Source: CAZSDP01 sp964605665 (GTDB taxonomy: Bacteria; Planctomycetota; UBA8108; UBA1146). Taken from it: DNA of 32,821 nucleotides. The first letter of the stretch is position 1. Every line of letters begins with the position of its first letter. The stretch covers positions 1-32,821 of the forward strand of contig CAZSDP010000037.1 of assembly GCA_964605665.1 (NCBI GenBank), in the 5' to 3' direction. The notes below the pieces were generated by a model. That model ran no database searches. It was not told the DNA's origin and worked only from the letters and a program-made list of their open reading frames with translations. A program made the translations under genes and the position numbers. Positions 8,597 to 17,387 of the stretch are shown in pieces.

Positions 8597-9706
8597 ATGG
8601 AGGTCCTGGAAATGCTGGATAAGGAAACGGCCGAGAAGGCCCCAGCGTTCCCGTTGCGTCGACTCCCCAGCCTCCTGTTTCTCGCGTTTCTCTGCTCTCC
8701 GCTGCTTTTGGAGGCGCAAGCACGCCCCGACTCAGCCGCTGGAGATGCCCCCCCCAAGGACGAGGAACAGGTTGCGGCGATCCCCGATTGGTCCCCAGCA
8801 GATCCAGAGATCGCGCAGACCTATCAAGCAGGTCGCGCGGCTCTGGACGAACATGACTATGCAGAGGCGAAGAAGCAATTCCGCAAGCTGCGCACCAAGG
8901 TGAGGGGAACAGACGGGGAAGAGGCGGTCACCCGCTGCTTGATGGAAGCAGAGGGTGGCCTCCTCTGCGAAAAGGCGGGGAAATACGTCGAGAAGGAGCA
9001 ACCTCGAAAGATCATCGCTCTTTGGCTCAAGGAGTCGGAGGATGTCGAGGGGACCTTTACCGGCCTGGAGTTTCAGCGCTTTTATGAAGAAGCGATGGCT
9101 GAGGTCTTCCTGACCCTCGCCGACTTCGAACCGAAGAAGAAGGAGGAGGACAGCTCCGAGGGTGAAGAAGAAGAGGAAGAGCGGCGACGGGGAGATTCTC
9201 GGGGGAGAACCAGCTACGGTCAGAATACTCGCTTGATCGAAGGATCCCCCGATGATGGAGAAGTCCGCCAAGGGCGCGGCTCCCTCTACTGGCTGACCAC
9301 GTCGAATATGGGCGTGGTGACGATCGAGATCCCCAATGAAGTTCGCCTCCAAGAGTATCGTTATCTGCGACTCTCCCTCCGAGCCGAGGAATCAAAGGCG
9401 AAACCGCCACTCACGTTGATCTTCGATTGCGAAGCAGGTCCACTCGCTGGGGGCCAAGACCCCGAGGGAGGGGGCCGGAGGGGTCGGCGCGGTGACCGCA
9501 GCCGAATGAACCTCAACCGCCGCGTCGGGTTCCACTCCTCTCTGACCGCCAGTGGCCGCTGGCAAGACCTGCGCCTCGATCTGCGAAAATTCGATCCGCG
9601 GTCGAACCCGCGCTGGGGAAATGTCCTCAATCTCCGAATCGTGCATACCGGCGCCGGAGGCGAAAGCGCGATCTTCGTCGACGAGGTCTTTCTCGAGAAG
9701 GAGTGA
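8597..9706 (+). CDS. Secreted protein of unknown function with TPR-like and jelly-roll-like parts
   Basis: A 369-residue protein not recognised as a named family. The start is secure: AAGGAG lies seven bases before the ATG. A signal sequence spans about residues 20-41 (LPSLLFLAFLCSPLLLEAQA). Residues about 70-150 are helical with TPR-like character (AGRAALDEHDYAEAKKQF). An acidic-basic low-complexity linker around 175-205 (EGEEEEEERRRGDSRGR) follows. The C-terminal 155 residues look like a beta-sandwich of the galactose- or carbohydrate-binding type, with the frequent pattern GRWQDLRLDLRKF and a final IFVDEVFLEKE strand. Binding of a glycan or a cell-surface partner is a guess from fold appearance. 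It precedes the porin gene on the same strand and may be co-transcribed. Confidence 0.72.
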   Translation: MEVLEMLDKETAEKAPAFPLRRLPSLLFLAFLCSPLLLEAQARPDSAAGDAPPKDEEQVAAIPDWSPADPEIAQTYQAGRAALDEHDYAEAKKQFRKLRTKVRGTDGEEAVTRCLMEAEGGLLCEKAGKYVEKEQPRKIIALWLKESEDVEGTFTGLEFQRFYEEAMAEVFLTLADFEPKKKEEDSSEGEEEEEERRRGDSRGRTSYGQNTRLIEGSPDDGEVRQGRGSLYWLTTSNMGVVTIEIPNEVRLQEYRYLRLSLRAEESKAKPPLTLIFDCEAGPLAGGQDPEGGGRRGRRGDRSRMNLNRRVGFHSSLTASGRWQDLRLDLRKFDPRSNPRWGNVLNLRIVHTGAGGESAIFVDEVFLEKE

Positions 9707-9847
9707 ATGGCGCGAACATCGGGGGATATTCCTCCAAATTAACTTGCTGACGGGTGTGTGCCGCCTCGATCCAACCGCTACGGATCGGGGCGGTCTTGTT
9801 TCCTACGGCCGACTGCGCACACTGTATGGAGAAGCAGGGGGAGACGC

Positions 9848-11341
9848 GTGGCGCCATCGGACTCTAGAACCGATCCTCGTCGGGATCGACGGACTCAGCT
9901 CAGCGGTGGCAGATTCTCCATTTCTGCTCTTCTCACCGCATTGGCGACGGTCATCGCCAGTTTCCAGTCGGCGACTGCGCAGGAGATCCTCCCCGCGAAT
10001 GCCAGCCCAAGACCGGCACTCCTGAACTTCTACACCGTCAGCGACGATCAGGTCGCCTCCGATGATCCTCTCTTCGATGAATGGGATGAGGATTGGATCG
10101 ATCCCGATCCTGGCTCTTTGCAGGAGACCCCCAGCTGGTTGAGTTTCAACTCCTTTGATGGGCTGCGATTCCACGGCCCAGATGGTGTTCCGCGTCTTCA
10201 CCTCGGCGGTAAGATCGAATTCGCCGCATTCGATTACGACCGTAGAAATAGCCGTGACTCGGAGATTCGCCCCGAGGGAATGGAACTGCGACTGGAGGGG
10301 GAAGCACTCGATCGGGCGTGGCTCCGCGTCGTCGCCGATCTCGATGGCCGAGAGACGAGAGATGGACTGCGAGAAGCTTGGTTCACCACGAGACTTCTGC
10401 GCTATCTCAATCTCACCGTAGGTCTCCAACGTTTCCCCATCGGGATCGAAGCTTCGATCGATCGCGATGAACTTCCCTTCACCGGGCCTGGATTTTCCTC
10501 CTGGCTCGCGGAACGCACCGATCTTGGGATCCGAGTCGACGGTGAAGTCCTCGACGGTTTTCTCAGCTACGATGTGGGTTGGAGTGTCGGGGAGGGATTC
10601 GACCTCGATGCTCAAGCACTTCGAGATCCGCGGTTGAGCGCCCACCTCGTCCTCTATCCACTCACTCCCGATCTGTTTTTGCCGCAAATCGAAGGAAGCT
10701 CGAAGTGGCTTCACGGCCTCTTCCTCTCCGCTGGATATGCCCTCGAAACCGATTTTGACCGATCGATCTCGGTGGAAACCCCGTTGCACAATCTGCTCTT
10801 TCAAAGCAGTGAGATCTCTGCAAGTGACGCGCAATGGTGGAACTTCGGTTGGGGCCTCGACGCGGGAGCACTCCGGATCACCCATGAGTGGTTGGTCGGT
10901 TCGCTGGAAGATGTCGAAACAGGAACGGGAACGATCGACCTCAACGACCAGCTCACTTCGATGGCCGCAACGGTGAGTCTTCGCATCGGGGGCCCCGACT
11001 ACGACACCCATCCTCTGCGCAATCGACCGATCCCCGAATCGTGGGACAAAGAAGAAGACCTCCCCTTCCTTCCCAAATTCGAGTTTCCCGGCGAAGTCGA
11101 ACTCGCGTTTCGCTATGCCAACGGCGATCTCGATCGCCGTCTCTTTGAGCTCGGTTTCGCCGACTTTGCCGTCTCTTCCCAGGAGTTTCGCACTGCCACC
11201 GGCTCGGTAAGTCTTCGCCCCTCGGAAAACACCCGTATTCTCTTCGAAGTCACTCGGGTGATCGCCGACCAGTTTCCGGCCGCGTTCGACTCCCATGGGA
11301 GAGATACCAGCTGGACGATCCGCTTCATCTGGACCTTTTAA
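9848..11341 (+). CDS. Outer-membrane porin, phosphate-selective porin O/P-like
   Basis: A 497-residue beta-barrel protein from a GTG at 9848, preferred because AGGGGGAG lies about five bases upstream and it gives a normal signal peptide (SISALLTALATVIASFQSATAQ). Starting at the ATG at 9758 would add a long Arg-rich leader. The mature part carries many alternating strands such as GGKIEFAAFDYD, LRVVADLDG and LNLTVGLQRFPIG, the last matching the conserved porin O/P block around the LTVGxxxxP turn. It ends in WTIRFIWTF, with a terminal Phe as expected for BAM-inserted barrels. The transported solute cannot be deduced; pst or pho genes are absent nearby. A 534-codon open frame on the opposite strand is a GC-driven shadow. 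Confidence 0.8.
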   Translation: MAPSDSRTDPRRDRRTQLSGGRFSISALLTALATVIASFQSATAQEILPANASPRPALLNFYTVSDDQVASDDPLFDEWDEDWIDPDPGSLQETPSWLSFNSFDGLRFHGPDGVPRLHLGGKIEFAAFDYDRRNSRDSEIRPEGMELRLEGEALDRAWLRVVADLDGRETRDGLREAWFTTRLLRYLNLTVGLQRFPIGIEASIDRDELPFTGPGFSSWLAERTDLGIRVDGEVLDGFLSYDVGWSVGEGFDLDAQALRDPRLSAHLVLYPLTPDLFLPQIEGSSKWLHGLFLSAGYALETDFDRSISVETPLHNLLFQSSEISASDAQWWNFGWGLDAGALRITHEWLVGSLEDVETGTGTIDLNDQLTSMAATVSLRIGGPDYDTHPLRNRPIPESWDKEEDLPFLPKFEFPGEVELAFRYANGDLDRRLFELGFADFAVSSQEFRTATGSVSLRPSENTRILFEVTRVIADQFPAAFDSHGRDTSWTIRFIWTF

Positions 11342-11718
11342 AGGGGGCCGCTCCCCGATTCTGGGAATCACTCGGGAGATTCCTACGATCCGAAGACACT
11401 CCATCACAGGGAGTTACGACGAAGTTCAAAAGACGCGAATTCCCTCGCCCGGTGGAGTTTCGGCTCTAACCACTGATCTAAAAGAGACTTATCGCTGACT
11501 ACATCGCTTGGTGGAGGAGTGGCCGGTTCTGCCCCCCCATCCTAGTCTTCATCCGAAGCCTCGATGCTCCACCGTTCCCTGCCGCGCTCGCCCAACGACC
11601 GCGTCCAGGTTGGAGCCGGAGCACTCCGGATTTCCGCCGGAGCGAGAGAGAGGGATCCCCCCCGCCCTTCGACAGGGGGGGACATACGCCCGGAGATCAG
11701 CTGGCGTGAAAGGCTTTC
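11342..11718. other. Gene-free stretch between the porin and pilin-like genes
   Basis: No gene is supported. GGAATC at 11364-11369 and GATTCC at 11378-11383 form a short inverted repeat just after the porin stop. CCCCCCC at 11657-11663 and GGGGGGG at 11675-11681 form a strong GC hairpin about 40 bases before the first pilin-like start. The latter may lie in the leader of the pilin operon and could affect its expression. No confident promoter was found by eye. Confidence 0.5.
11657..11681 (+). promoter_or_regulatory. GC hairpin ahead of the pilin-like operon
   Basis: Seven C at 11657-11663 pair with seven G at 11675-11681 around an 11-base loop. There is no following T tract. The position, 38 bases before the ATG at 11719, fits an element in the 5' untranslated region. 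Function is inferred only from position. Confidence 0.4.
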
Positions 11719-12177
11719 ATGAGCTCTCAACTCGATCGCCACCCGACACCCCAGTTCGATGAAGACCAGTTCGAAGAAAACCAACTCGGTGAAAGAGTCG
11801 AGACCGAAGCCCGTGAAAGCGGCTTCAGCCTCGTCGAGGTGATGATCGCGGTGGTCATCCTCACCATCCTCACCTTCACCACAGCGCTGGTCCTGGTTCC
11901 GGTCGGTCGAGAACACCGGTCGACCCGGGAGACAAGCGTCGCGAACGCGGCGGCGCAGAACATCTTGGAGGAACTCCACGCGACTCCCTTCAATGAGATC
12001 CTCACCCGCTACCCCGATGGACAGTCGATCGAAATCAACGAACTTCAGAACGGATCTGTTCAGGTGAGCTACGAAGATCCGACCAGCGATCCACTGATCG
12101 TTCAGATCGATCTCTCCTGGGAGAGTCGCGATCTCGGTCCCCGGTCTCAAACCTACTTCACCGTGAGGACGGAGTGA
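11719..12177 (+). CDS. Type IV pilin-like minor pilin (PilV-like)
   Basis: A 152-residue protein with a class III prepilin signal, ESG|FSLVEVMIAVV: cleavage would fall after Gly35 and Glu40 is the conserved Glu at mature position 5. The hydrophobic helix runs to about residue 60 (ILTILTFTTALVLVPVG). The next segment, ANAAAQNILEELHATPF, matches the pattern seen in PilV/GspI-type minor pilins. A prepilin peptidase (PilD) elsewhere would process it. The 35-residue leader is long for this class but hydrophilic, as expected. It is the first of three co-directional genes, and its stop overlaps the next start region by a few bases. The pilus or secretion pseudopilus it joins is not encoded in this window. 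Confidence 0.85.
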   Translation: MSSQLDRHPTPQFDEDQFEENQLGERVETEARESGFSLVEVMIAVVILTILTFTTALVLVPVGREHRSTRETSVANAAAQNILEELHATPFNEILTRYPDGQSIEINELQNGSVQVSYEDPTSDPLIVQIDLSWESRDLGPRSQTYFTVRTE

Positions 12178-12182
12178 TGGTC

Positions 12183-12794
12183 ATGAAACGGACAGAACGA
12201 CTCCGTCGGGAAGCCCGCGGAGAAGCTGACCGAAGTCGCCAGTCCGGCTTCACCTTGCTCGAAGTCCTCATCTCGATGGTGGTCTTGTCGATCCTTTTCG
12301 GGGTCGTGCTCTCGATATCGGTGGAGACCGCGAAGTTCACCGCATTCGCGGACGATGACTACATCGTCCAGAACGAGGCACAGAGATCGATCACCAAACT
12401 GACCGAGATTCTGCGGAAGACCGGTTGGGTCACCATCGGTGGGGTCACCTTCCCCCAAGTGTGGAACGACGGCGACGAGATCGACTTCGTCCTGAACAAT
12501 GACAGCGATGGAAATGGCTACGCATTCGATGAGACCACCGGTGAACTGGAATGGTCTCCCATCATCTACTCCGCCCGTCGCGATTCAGAAACGGGCACCT
12601 TTGGAATCTATGTCGGGGAACACCTGATCTGGATTCTCGGATCGAACATCTCCGACGTCGACTTCGTCACCAATGTCGAAGACTCGTCGGTGCAGTTCAA
12701 AGAGATCCGAGTCACCATCCAATCAGATCGAGTGACTCCCGACGGAACCCCGGTGAACTACCAAACAACGAGCAGCATACACATGCGCAACTAA
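12183..12794 (+). CDS. Type IV pilin-like minor pilin (PilW/GspJ-like)
   Basis: A 203-residue protein with prepilin signal QSG|FTLLEVLISMVVL: cleavage after Gly22, conserved Glu27. The helix continues LSILFGVVLSISVETAKF, and the following DYIVQNEAQRSITKLTEILRKTGW is typical of PilW/GspJ-type proteins, where many Gln/Arg-rich turns precede a beta domain. The ATG at 12183 is chosen because GGAG lies eight bases upstream. ATG 12177 and GTG 12174 are also in frame, but too close to that site. The preceding gene stops at 12177, so the two are tightly coupled. Likely role: minor component priming assembly of a type IV pilus or secretion pseudopilus. Confidence 0.85.
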   Translation: MKRTERLRREARGEADRSRQSGFTLLEVLISMVVLSILFGVVLSISVETAKFTAFADDDYIVQNEAQRSITKLTEILRKTGWVTIGGVTFPQVWNDGDEIDFVLNNDSDGNGYAFDETTGELEWSPIIYSARRDSETGTFGIYVGEHLIWILGSNISDVDFVTNVEDSSVQFKEIRVTIQSDRVTPDGTPVNYQTTSSIHMRN

Positions 12795-12875
12795 CTGACC
12801 TCAATGGTCAGACCTTCTGATGCCCTTCGGTATCAGATTTCGAGGCTCCTGCCTCACGAGAGAGAGGAACTGTCG

Positions 12876-14543
12876 ATGTGCACGCCCGAGAGGGGGAGTC
12901 GCCACACCGAACGTGGTTCGGTGATGGCCATGGCACTGGCGTTTTCGGCTGTCGTCGGATCGATGATTGTCGCCGCCATCAGCGTTGCCATTGTTCTCAA
13001 CCGTTCGACCGAAACCAAAGTGGATCAAACCGGCGCTCTCGCCATCGCTGAAGGGGTCGCAGAACGCGCCCAGAAGCAGATGCTCGATGACGTAGCGAAC
13101 TTCACCCCTCCGACCACTGAGGGAGAGTTCCAAATCGGTGGGCAAGACATCCGCTGGTACGCTGATCCGATCGGCGATTTCATCTACCGTACCGATCCGG
13201 ACGGAGTCCAATCGTCGATCCAGCCGTACGAGATCACGGTCAGCAGCCAAGTCGACCGTGGTTTTGCCAATGTGAGCCGAGTCGTCGATCTGACGATGAC
13301 GCCGCTCTTTCAGTACATGATCTTTTACGACGACGACTTGGAAATTCTTCCAGGGCCGAGCATGCAACTCGAGGGCCGAGTCCACGCCAATGGCAGTATC
13401 TATGTCGGAGCAGGGAATACGCTGACCGTCGACACCGATTACTTCCGCGCCACCGGCCAGATCTTGCGTGAACGGAAGAACAATGGCTCTACGACCGGAG
13501 GTACGGTCGACATCCGTCGTCAAGGAACGACCGACTTCGTGGAGATGTCGAACGACATGGATGCGAACCACACCGATTGGACCCAGATGGCTTTGAACAA
13601 CTGGGACGGTACGGTGCAGGACGGATCACACGGTGTTTCAGAAGTGGTCTCCCCCAACGTGGGCACGATCCAAGTGGACGGTTACTACCATGACAACGCC
13701 GATCTGGTGATCATCGATGATCAGGCATTCGATGGAGACGGCAATCCGATTTCACTTCCCCCAGGCACGTTGACCGAAGTCTCGATGTACGACGGTCGTG
13801 AGGGGCAGTACATCACCGTGACCGAAGTCGACATCGAACTGCTGAACTCCTCCGGTGCGTTCCCAGAAAATGGGCTGCTTTACGCCTACCGCACCGACAC
13901 GACGACCGAACAACCGAACGGAATTCGGTTGGCGAACGGAGAGGAACTCGCAGGACCCCTAACGGTGGTGACCGAAGACCCGATCTACGTCCAAGGGGAC
14001 TACAACACCATCAACAAACAGGGGGCAGCGGTCATCTCCGATGCAGTGAATCTCCTTTCAAACGATTGGGATGATTCAAAGGGTCCAGGAGATCTACCGA
14101 CCGCCTCTGACACCGACTACAACTTAGCGATGATCACCGGAAATGTTCGGACTCCTGACGGAGGAGGGTCCTACTCGGGAGGATTCGAGAACCTCCCCCG
14201 ATTCCATGAGCGTTGGTCGGGGGTGCGAGCTCGGATCCGAGGCGCATTTGCCAATCTCTACGAGAGTGTCTACGCCCGTTCGCCATGGCGGTACGGCGGA
14301 GATGTCTACCGCGCTCCGATCCGTGACTGGCGCTACGACCCCGACCTCCTCGATCCGAACAACTTGCCGCCGTTCACTCCGAACGTCGCCTACATCCGTC
14401 GGGTGCTCTGGGACGATCAGCTCCCCGTCCAGTTCCGCTTCGATCTCACCGGGGTACCTTTCCCTCCAGACACTCCGATCTATGACCCTTGGGTCTACGA
14501 TCCGAGCTTCATGGATCTGGTACTCCCCGACCCAAATCAGTAA
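12876..14543 (+). CDS. PilX-like pilus-assembly protein with a large exported domain
   Basis: A 555-residue protein. The ATG at 12876 has GAGG about eight bases upstream; an in-frame ATG at 12804 lacks a good site. An N-terminal hydrophobic helix (SVMAMALAFSAVVGSMIVAAI) follows a short basic stretch (RGSRHTERGS), and ALAIAEGVAERAQKQM matches the AEAG-type segment after the helix in PilX-like proteins. There is no canonical G|FTLLE site, which is usual for this group. The remainder is a large Asp/Gly/Tyr-rich exported region with no recognised domain; one part (LEGRVHANGSIYVG) resembles the pattern seen in PilX-type planctomycete proteins that contain a parallel beta structure. It closes the three-gene operon and is followed by a strong terminator. 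Confidence 0.75.
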   Translation: MCTPERGSRHTERGSVMAMALAFSAVVGSMIVAAISVAIVLNRSTETKVDQTGALAIAEGVAERAQKQMLDDVANFTPPTTEGEFQIGGQDIRWYADPIGDFIYRTDPDGVQSSIQPYEITVSSQVDRGFANVSRVVDLTMTPLFQYMIFYDDDLEILPGPSMQLEGRVHANGSIYVGAGNTLTVDTDYFRATGQILRERKNNGSTTGGTVDIRRQGTTDFVEMSNDMDANHTDWTQMALNNWDGTVQDGSHGVSEVVSPNVGTIQVDGYYHDNADLVIIDDQAFDGDGNPISLPPGTLTEVSMYDGREGQYITVTEVDIELLNSSGAFPENGLLYAYRTDTTTEQPNGIRLANGEELAGPLTVVTEDPIYVQGDYNTINKQGAAVISDAVNLLSNDWDDSKGPGDLPTASDTDYNLAMITGNVRTPDGGGSYSGGFENLPRFHERWSGVRARIRGAFANLYESVYARSPWRYGGDVYRAPIRDWRYDPDLLDPNNLPPFTPNVAYIRRVLWDDQLPVQFRFDLTGVPFPPDTPIYDPWVYDPSFMDLVLPDPNQ

Positions 14544-14557
14544 GAAACTCACTTCTT

Positions 14558-14598
14558 CGAGGGGGTGGCGGCGAAAGCCGACCACCCCCTCGGGGTTT
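14558..14598 (+). terminator. Rho-independent terminator after the pilin-like operon
   Basis: CGAGGGGGTGG (14558-14568) plus CGGC (14569-14572) pairs with GCCG (14577-14580) and CCACCCCCTCG (14582-14592) around a GAAA tetraloop, with a single bulged A at 14581. GGGGTTTTC follows. The GNRA loop and the 15-bp stem make this a very stable terminator, 15 bases past the stop. Confidence 0.9.
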
Positions 14599-14745
14599 TC
14601 GGCCCCCCTTCTCGGCCCTACGAAGAACCGCACCCTGCACGAAACCGCCTCCGAATCGCGGTTCGATCGATTTCAAGTCCTCGTTTCCCACGACTCCTGT
14701 GGGGAGAGCTTGCTCTCTCAAGGAAGACCAGGTCATCTAAGACCT

Positions 14746-15687
14746 ATGAATAGCGCCTCACCTCCCCCCGATTCTGCTGACAGCGGTGCCGAAGGGATTT
14801 CGAAATCCCCGGACGATTCTCCATTGGAGGATGCGCCGTCGATCGACCGTCCTCCTGGTAGTGTCACCCGAATCAATCTGGAACGACGGCGAGAGGGGCA
14901 TCCTCCTCGTGGACGCGACGTGGTCGCGACCGAGGAACCACTCGAGGTGCGGATCCGCTACGCTAAGGGAGAAGATCTGATCGAGCGGGCAGTGGCGGTG
15001 ACGATGCGCACACCGGGAGATGACTTCGATCTCGCCACCGGATTTCTTTATTCGGAAGGTGTGGTCGAATCGGCCGCGGAGATCGCCGAAATCTCGCACT
15101 GCACCGATCGCCAAAATCCGCAACTCTTCAACATTGTCACGGTCACCCTCCGTCCCGGAGTCTCCTTCAACCCCACGACGATCGAGCGAAACTTCTACAC
15201 CACGTCGAGCTGCGGAGTCTGTGGAAAAGCAACGCTTGAAGCATTGCAACTGCGCGGTCAGAAGCCGATCGATTCAAAGCTACAGATTCCAGAATCACTT
15301 CTCCGGAAACTTCCAGATGCATTGCGCCGAGAACAGCCCCTCTTCGAAAAAACGGGAGGAATCCACGCTTCCGGTCTCTTCGATCGGAGTGGGAGGATCG
15401 AAGTTCTTCGTGAAGATGTCGGGCGACACAACGCCCTCGATAAGGTGATCGGTGCGCTTCTGATGCGCGATGAGTTACCCGCGAAGGAACAGATTCTGGT
15501 GGTCAGCGGCCGTGCCAGCTTTGAACTAGTACAGAAGGCAATCCGCGCCGGAATCCCCATCATCGCCGCAGTCGGCGCCCCATCGAGTCTCGCGATCGGT
15601 ACCGCCGAAGAATTCGGTGCAACTCTTCTCGGGTTCACCGGCCCTCAAGGATTCAACATCTACTGCGGAGCAGAACGGATCTGCTGA
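14746..15687 (+). CDS. fdhD: Formate dehydrogenase accessory sulfurtransferase FdhD
   Basis: A 313-residue FdhD family protein. FdhD receives sulfur from a cysteine desulfurase and transfers it to the molybdenum cofactor of formate dehydrogenases in the cytoplasm. The essential CxxC is CGVC (Cys156, Cys159) in SSCGVCGKATLE. Other family blocks are TEEPLEVRIR near residue 62, GDDFDLATGFLYSEG at 91-105, GGIHASGLF, EDVGRHNALDKVIG and the C-terminal SGRASFELVQKAI and GAPSSLA. A 55-residue Pro/Ser/Asp-rich N-terminal extension precedes the usual start. The ATG at 14746 has only a weak Shine-Dalgarno sequence; the open frame runs further upstream into the pilin-like gene, which is coincidental. No formate dehydrogenase gene is in the window. 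Confidence 0.95.
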   Translation: MNSASPPPDSADSGAEGISKSPDDSPLEDAPSIDRPPGSVTRINLERRREGHPPRGRDVVATEEPLEVRIRYAKGEDLIERAVAVTMRTPGDDFDLATGFLYSEGVVESAAEIAEISHCTDRQNPQLFNIVTVTLRPGVSFNPTTIERNFYTTSSCGVCGKATLEALQLRGQKPIDSKLQIPESLLRKLPDALRREQPLFEKTGGIHASGLFDRSGRIEVLREDVGRHNALDKVIGALLMRDELPAKEQILVVSGRASFELVQKAIRAGIPIIAAVGAPSSLAIGTAEEFGATLLGFTGPQGFNIYCGAERIC

Positions 15688-15707
15688 AGCGAGGGGAACT
15701 TCCTCGA

Positions 15708-16532
15708 CTATTCTGAGAGTGGCTCGGCGACCCACCGCCCTTTCTTTTCGATCAGTCGACCTGCAGCAAAGTGGGGATCGTGCTCAAAGAGAAGAATCGC
15801 ACCTTCGTCGCGAGCTGCGGCGACCATCCGAGCTTTCTCAGCAAGCACCGTCTTCGCGCACATGTCATAGCCCATACAAAAGGGCAGGCGAACGTGGTGA
15901 TGGGTCGGCGCCAAGTCGGCGAGATAGCGAATCACCTCTCCTCCCCCTTCGACGCGCACTGTTTGCATCCCGTCGGTGTGACCATCACTCGGTTCGACCC
16001 GCACTCCTGGGAAGATTTCCTCTTCTCCATCGAGTAACTCGAGTTCGACCTCTCGAAGTGGATCGAGATTCTCTCGGAGATAAGACGCCCGCTCTCTGGG
16101 GTTTGGATCGTTACAGTTGTCGTGATTTCGTCGTTGGAGCCAGTGCCTCGCTTTTGGCAAGACGGGAACCACGCGATCTCCCTCTCGAGAGGTCAATCCT
16201 CCCGCGTGATCGAAGTGAAGATGGGTGATCACCACATCGGTAATCTGATCGGGATCGATCGAAGCTGCGTGGAGAGCCACACGAAGTGGATCGGAGACAA
16301 CGCAGAATCTCTCTCGAAAGGTCATATCTTCTTTGTCGCCAATACCCCCATCGACGAGGACCAATCGGTCCCCATCCACCTCTTCGAGGAGAAGAAGTCG
16401 CATCGAGAGGGGAATCCGGTGTTGTGCATCGGGAGGAATCAAACGCTCCCACAGAGGCCGTGGGACTGATCCAAACATCGCCCCGCCATCGAGACCGAGG
16501 GAACCACTCTCAAAAGTCCGTACTCGCCACAT
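15708..16532 (-). CDS. MBL-fold metallohydrolase
   Basis: A 274-residue metallo-beta-lactamase-fold hydrolase. The metal motif HLHFDH is at residues 104-109 (His104, His106, Asp108, His109). Downstream ligands are provided by the DGHTDG block and by LADLAPTHHH. FEHDPH occurs near the end. The N-terminus DGGAMFGSVPRPLWER is typical of a subgroup often annotated as lactonase- or hydrolase-like MBL proteins. The actual substrate is unknown, and quorum-quenching activity should not be assumed. The ATG at 16532 matches where relatives start, but its ribosome binding site is weak; TTG starts at 16613 and nearby are possible. It converges with fdhD, 20 bases apart, with no evident terminator between them. 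Confidence 0.85.
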   Translation of the reverse strand: MWRVRTFESGSLGLDGGAMFGSVPRPLWERLIPPDAQHRIPLSMRLLLLEEVDGDRLVLVDGGIGDKEDMTFRERFCVVSDPLRVALHAASIDPDQITDVVITHLHFDHAGGLTSREGDRVVPVLPKARHWLQRRNHDNCNDPNPRERASYLRENLDPLREVELELLDGEEEIFPGVRVEPSDGHTDGMQTVRVEGGGEVIRYLADLAPTHHHVRLPFCMGYDMCAKTVLAEKARMVAAARDEGAILLFEHDPHFAAGRLIEKKGRWVAEPLSE

Positions 16533-16761
16533 CCCGATTTTGCGGGAGAAATCGTGAGCTCCGTCACTCAAAGTGAGCCCCTTTCCACGGCGATCGATCT
16601 GACCTCCGCTCAATATGCTCTTCTAGAAGGCCTTTATTGTGGCGATTTCCGCTCGAAATCAGAAGTGCCCCGTGGCCAAGTTGCATCCATTCTCCCTCCC
16701 GAATACCATTTGCCGCAGAGCCGGCCGCTCAATTGAGCAGGTCTTTCGAAAGGGAGGGTGT

Positions 16762-17163
16762 ATGGAGGCCAAACCTCGTTGGCACATCGAGGATCCTCAG
16801 CGAGAAGTTCCAGGGCATTACCTGACCGCCCATCAGGTGGAGATGAGATTGCCCCTGGTCGCTCGCATCGCTGATGAATTAATCGAAGCGTGGTCGTTGC
16901 GGCATTGCTTGAATGCCAATACGACGGAGAGCAATCTCGACCAGCAATCACTGCTGGAAGAGTTGGAAGAGGAACTCGCATCTCTGAAAATTGAGATCGA
17001 GCAGCTGGGAGGGCAACTCCGCGATCCGTCCACTGGAGCCATCGAGTTCCCTGGTCAGGTCGAAGGAACCCCCGTGCTCTTGTCGTGGCGTCGTGGAGAG
17101 ACGAAGGTGACGCACTATCGATTCCCCAACGCCCTCGAGAGAGAGCCACTAGCGTTGGCCTGA
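16762..17163 (+). CDS. DUF2203 family protein
   Basis: A 133-residue small cytoplasmic protein of the DUF2203 family. Recognisable features are HQVEMRLPLVARIADELIE, a coiled-coil LLEELEEELASLKIEIEQL, and the conserved tail logic in which an Asp/Thr-Gly-IEFPG stretch leads to VLLSWRRGE and a HYR motif. DUF2203 proteins have no established function. The ATG at 16762 is preceded by AGGGAGGG. An in-frame extension to 16639 runs into the leader of the divergent MBL gene and is not preferred. It lies upstream of trxA on the same strand, with a 15-bp tandem array in between. Confidence 0.85.
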   Translation: MEAKPRWHIEDPQREVPGHYLTAHQVEMRLPLVARIADELIEAWSLRHCLNANTTESNLDQQSLLEELEEELASLKIEIEQLGGQLRDPSTGAIEFPGQVEGTPVLLSWRRGETKVTHYRFPNALEREPLALA

Positions 17164-17210
17164 CCTCGCCGAGGTTGCCGATTCGAAGTCGGGACCCACG
17201 TGTGTTCTTC

Positions 17211-17270
17211 AACGCCGCATTTCTGAAAACACCATTTCTGAGTCCACCATTTCTGAGTAAACCATTTCCG
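17211..17270 (+). repeat. 15-bp tandem repeat, four imperfect copies upstream of trxA
   Basis: Units at 17211-17225, 17226-17240, 17241-17255 and 17256-17270 share the core CCATTTCTG (GCATTTCTG in copy 1, CCATTTCCG in copy 4). The array lies between the DUF2203 gene and trxA. Its sequence resembles the reverse complement of the array at 17866-17910, downstream of trxA. In translation it would read AAF/TPF-type pentapeptides, but no start or Shine-Dalgarno sequence supports a gene. Confidence 0.85.
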
Positions 17271-17350
17271 ACGATGGGGCCGCGCTGAGGTAGCGAGTAC
17301 CTCCTTCGATTGAGCGCGCCCGTTAGAACCCCGCAGAATCATCGAACGAC

Positions 17351-17369
17351 CGGTCCGATTTTTGGACCG
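17351..17369 (+). promoter_or_regulatory. Hairpin in the trxA leader
   Basis: CGGTCC (17351-17356) and GGACCG (17364-17369) are perfect inverted repeats around GATTTTT. The hairpin ends six bases before the trxA ribosome binding site (AAGGAG, 17375-17380), so it may affect translation initiation or be a repressor site. No direct evidence of function. Confidence 0.5.
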
Positions 17370-17387
17370 TGCGGAAGGAGAATGACC

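Noticed and set aside
9803..11407. 534-codon open frame on the minus strand opposite the porin gene
   Set aside because: The plus-strand protein has a signal peptide, barrel strands and a terminal Phe. The antisense frame gives a featureless basic/acidic sequence and arises from GC-rich third positions.
14143..14745. Upstream extension of the fdhD frame into the pilin-like operon
   Set aside because: It crosses a strong terminator and encodes Ser/Arg-rich sequence foreign to FdhD.
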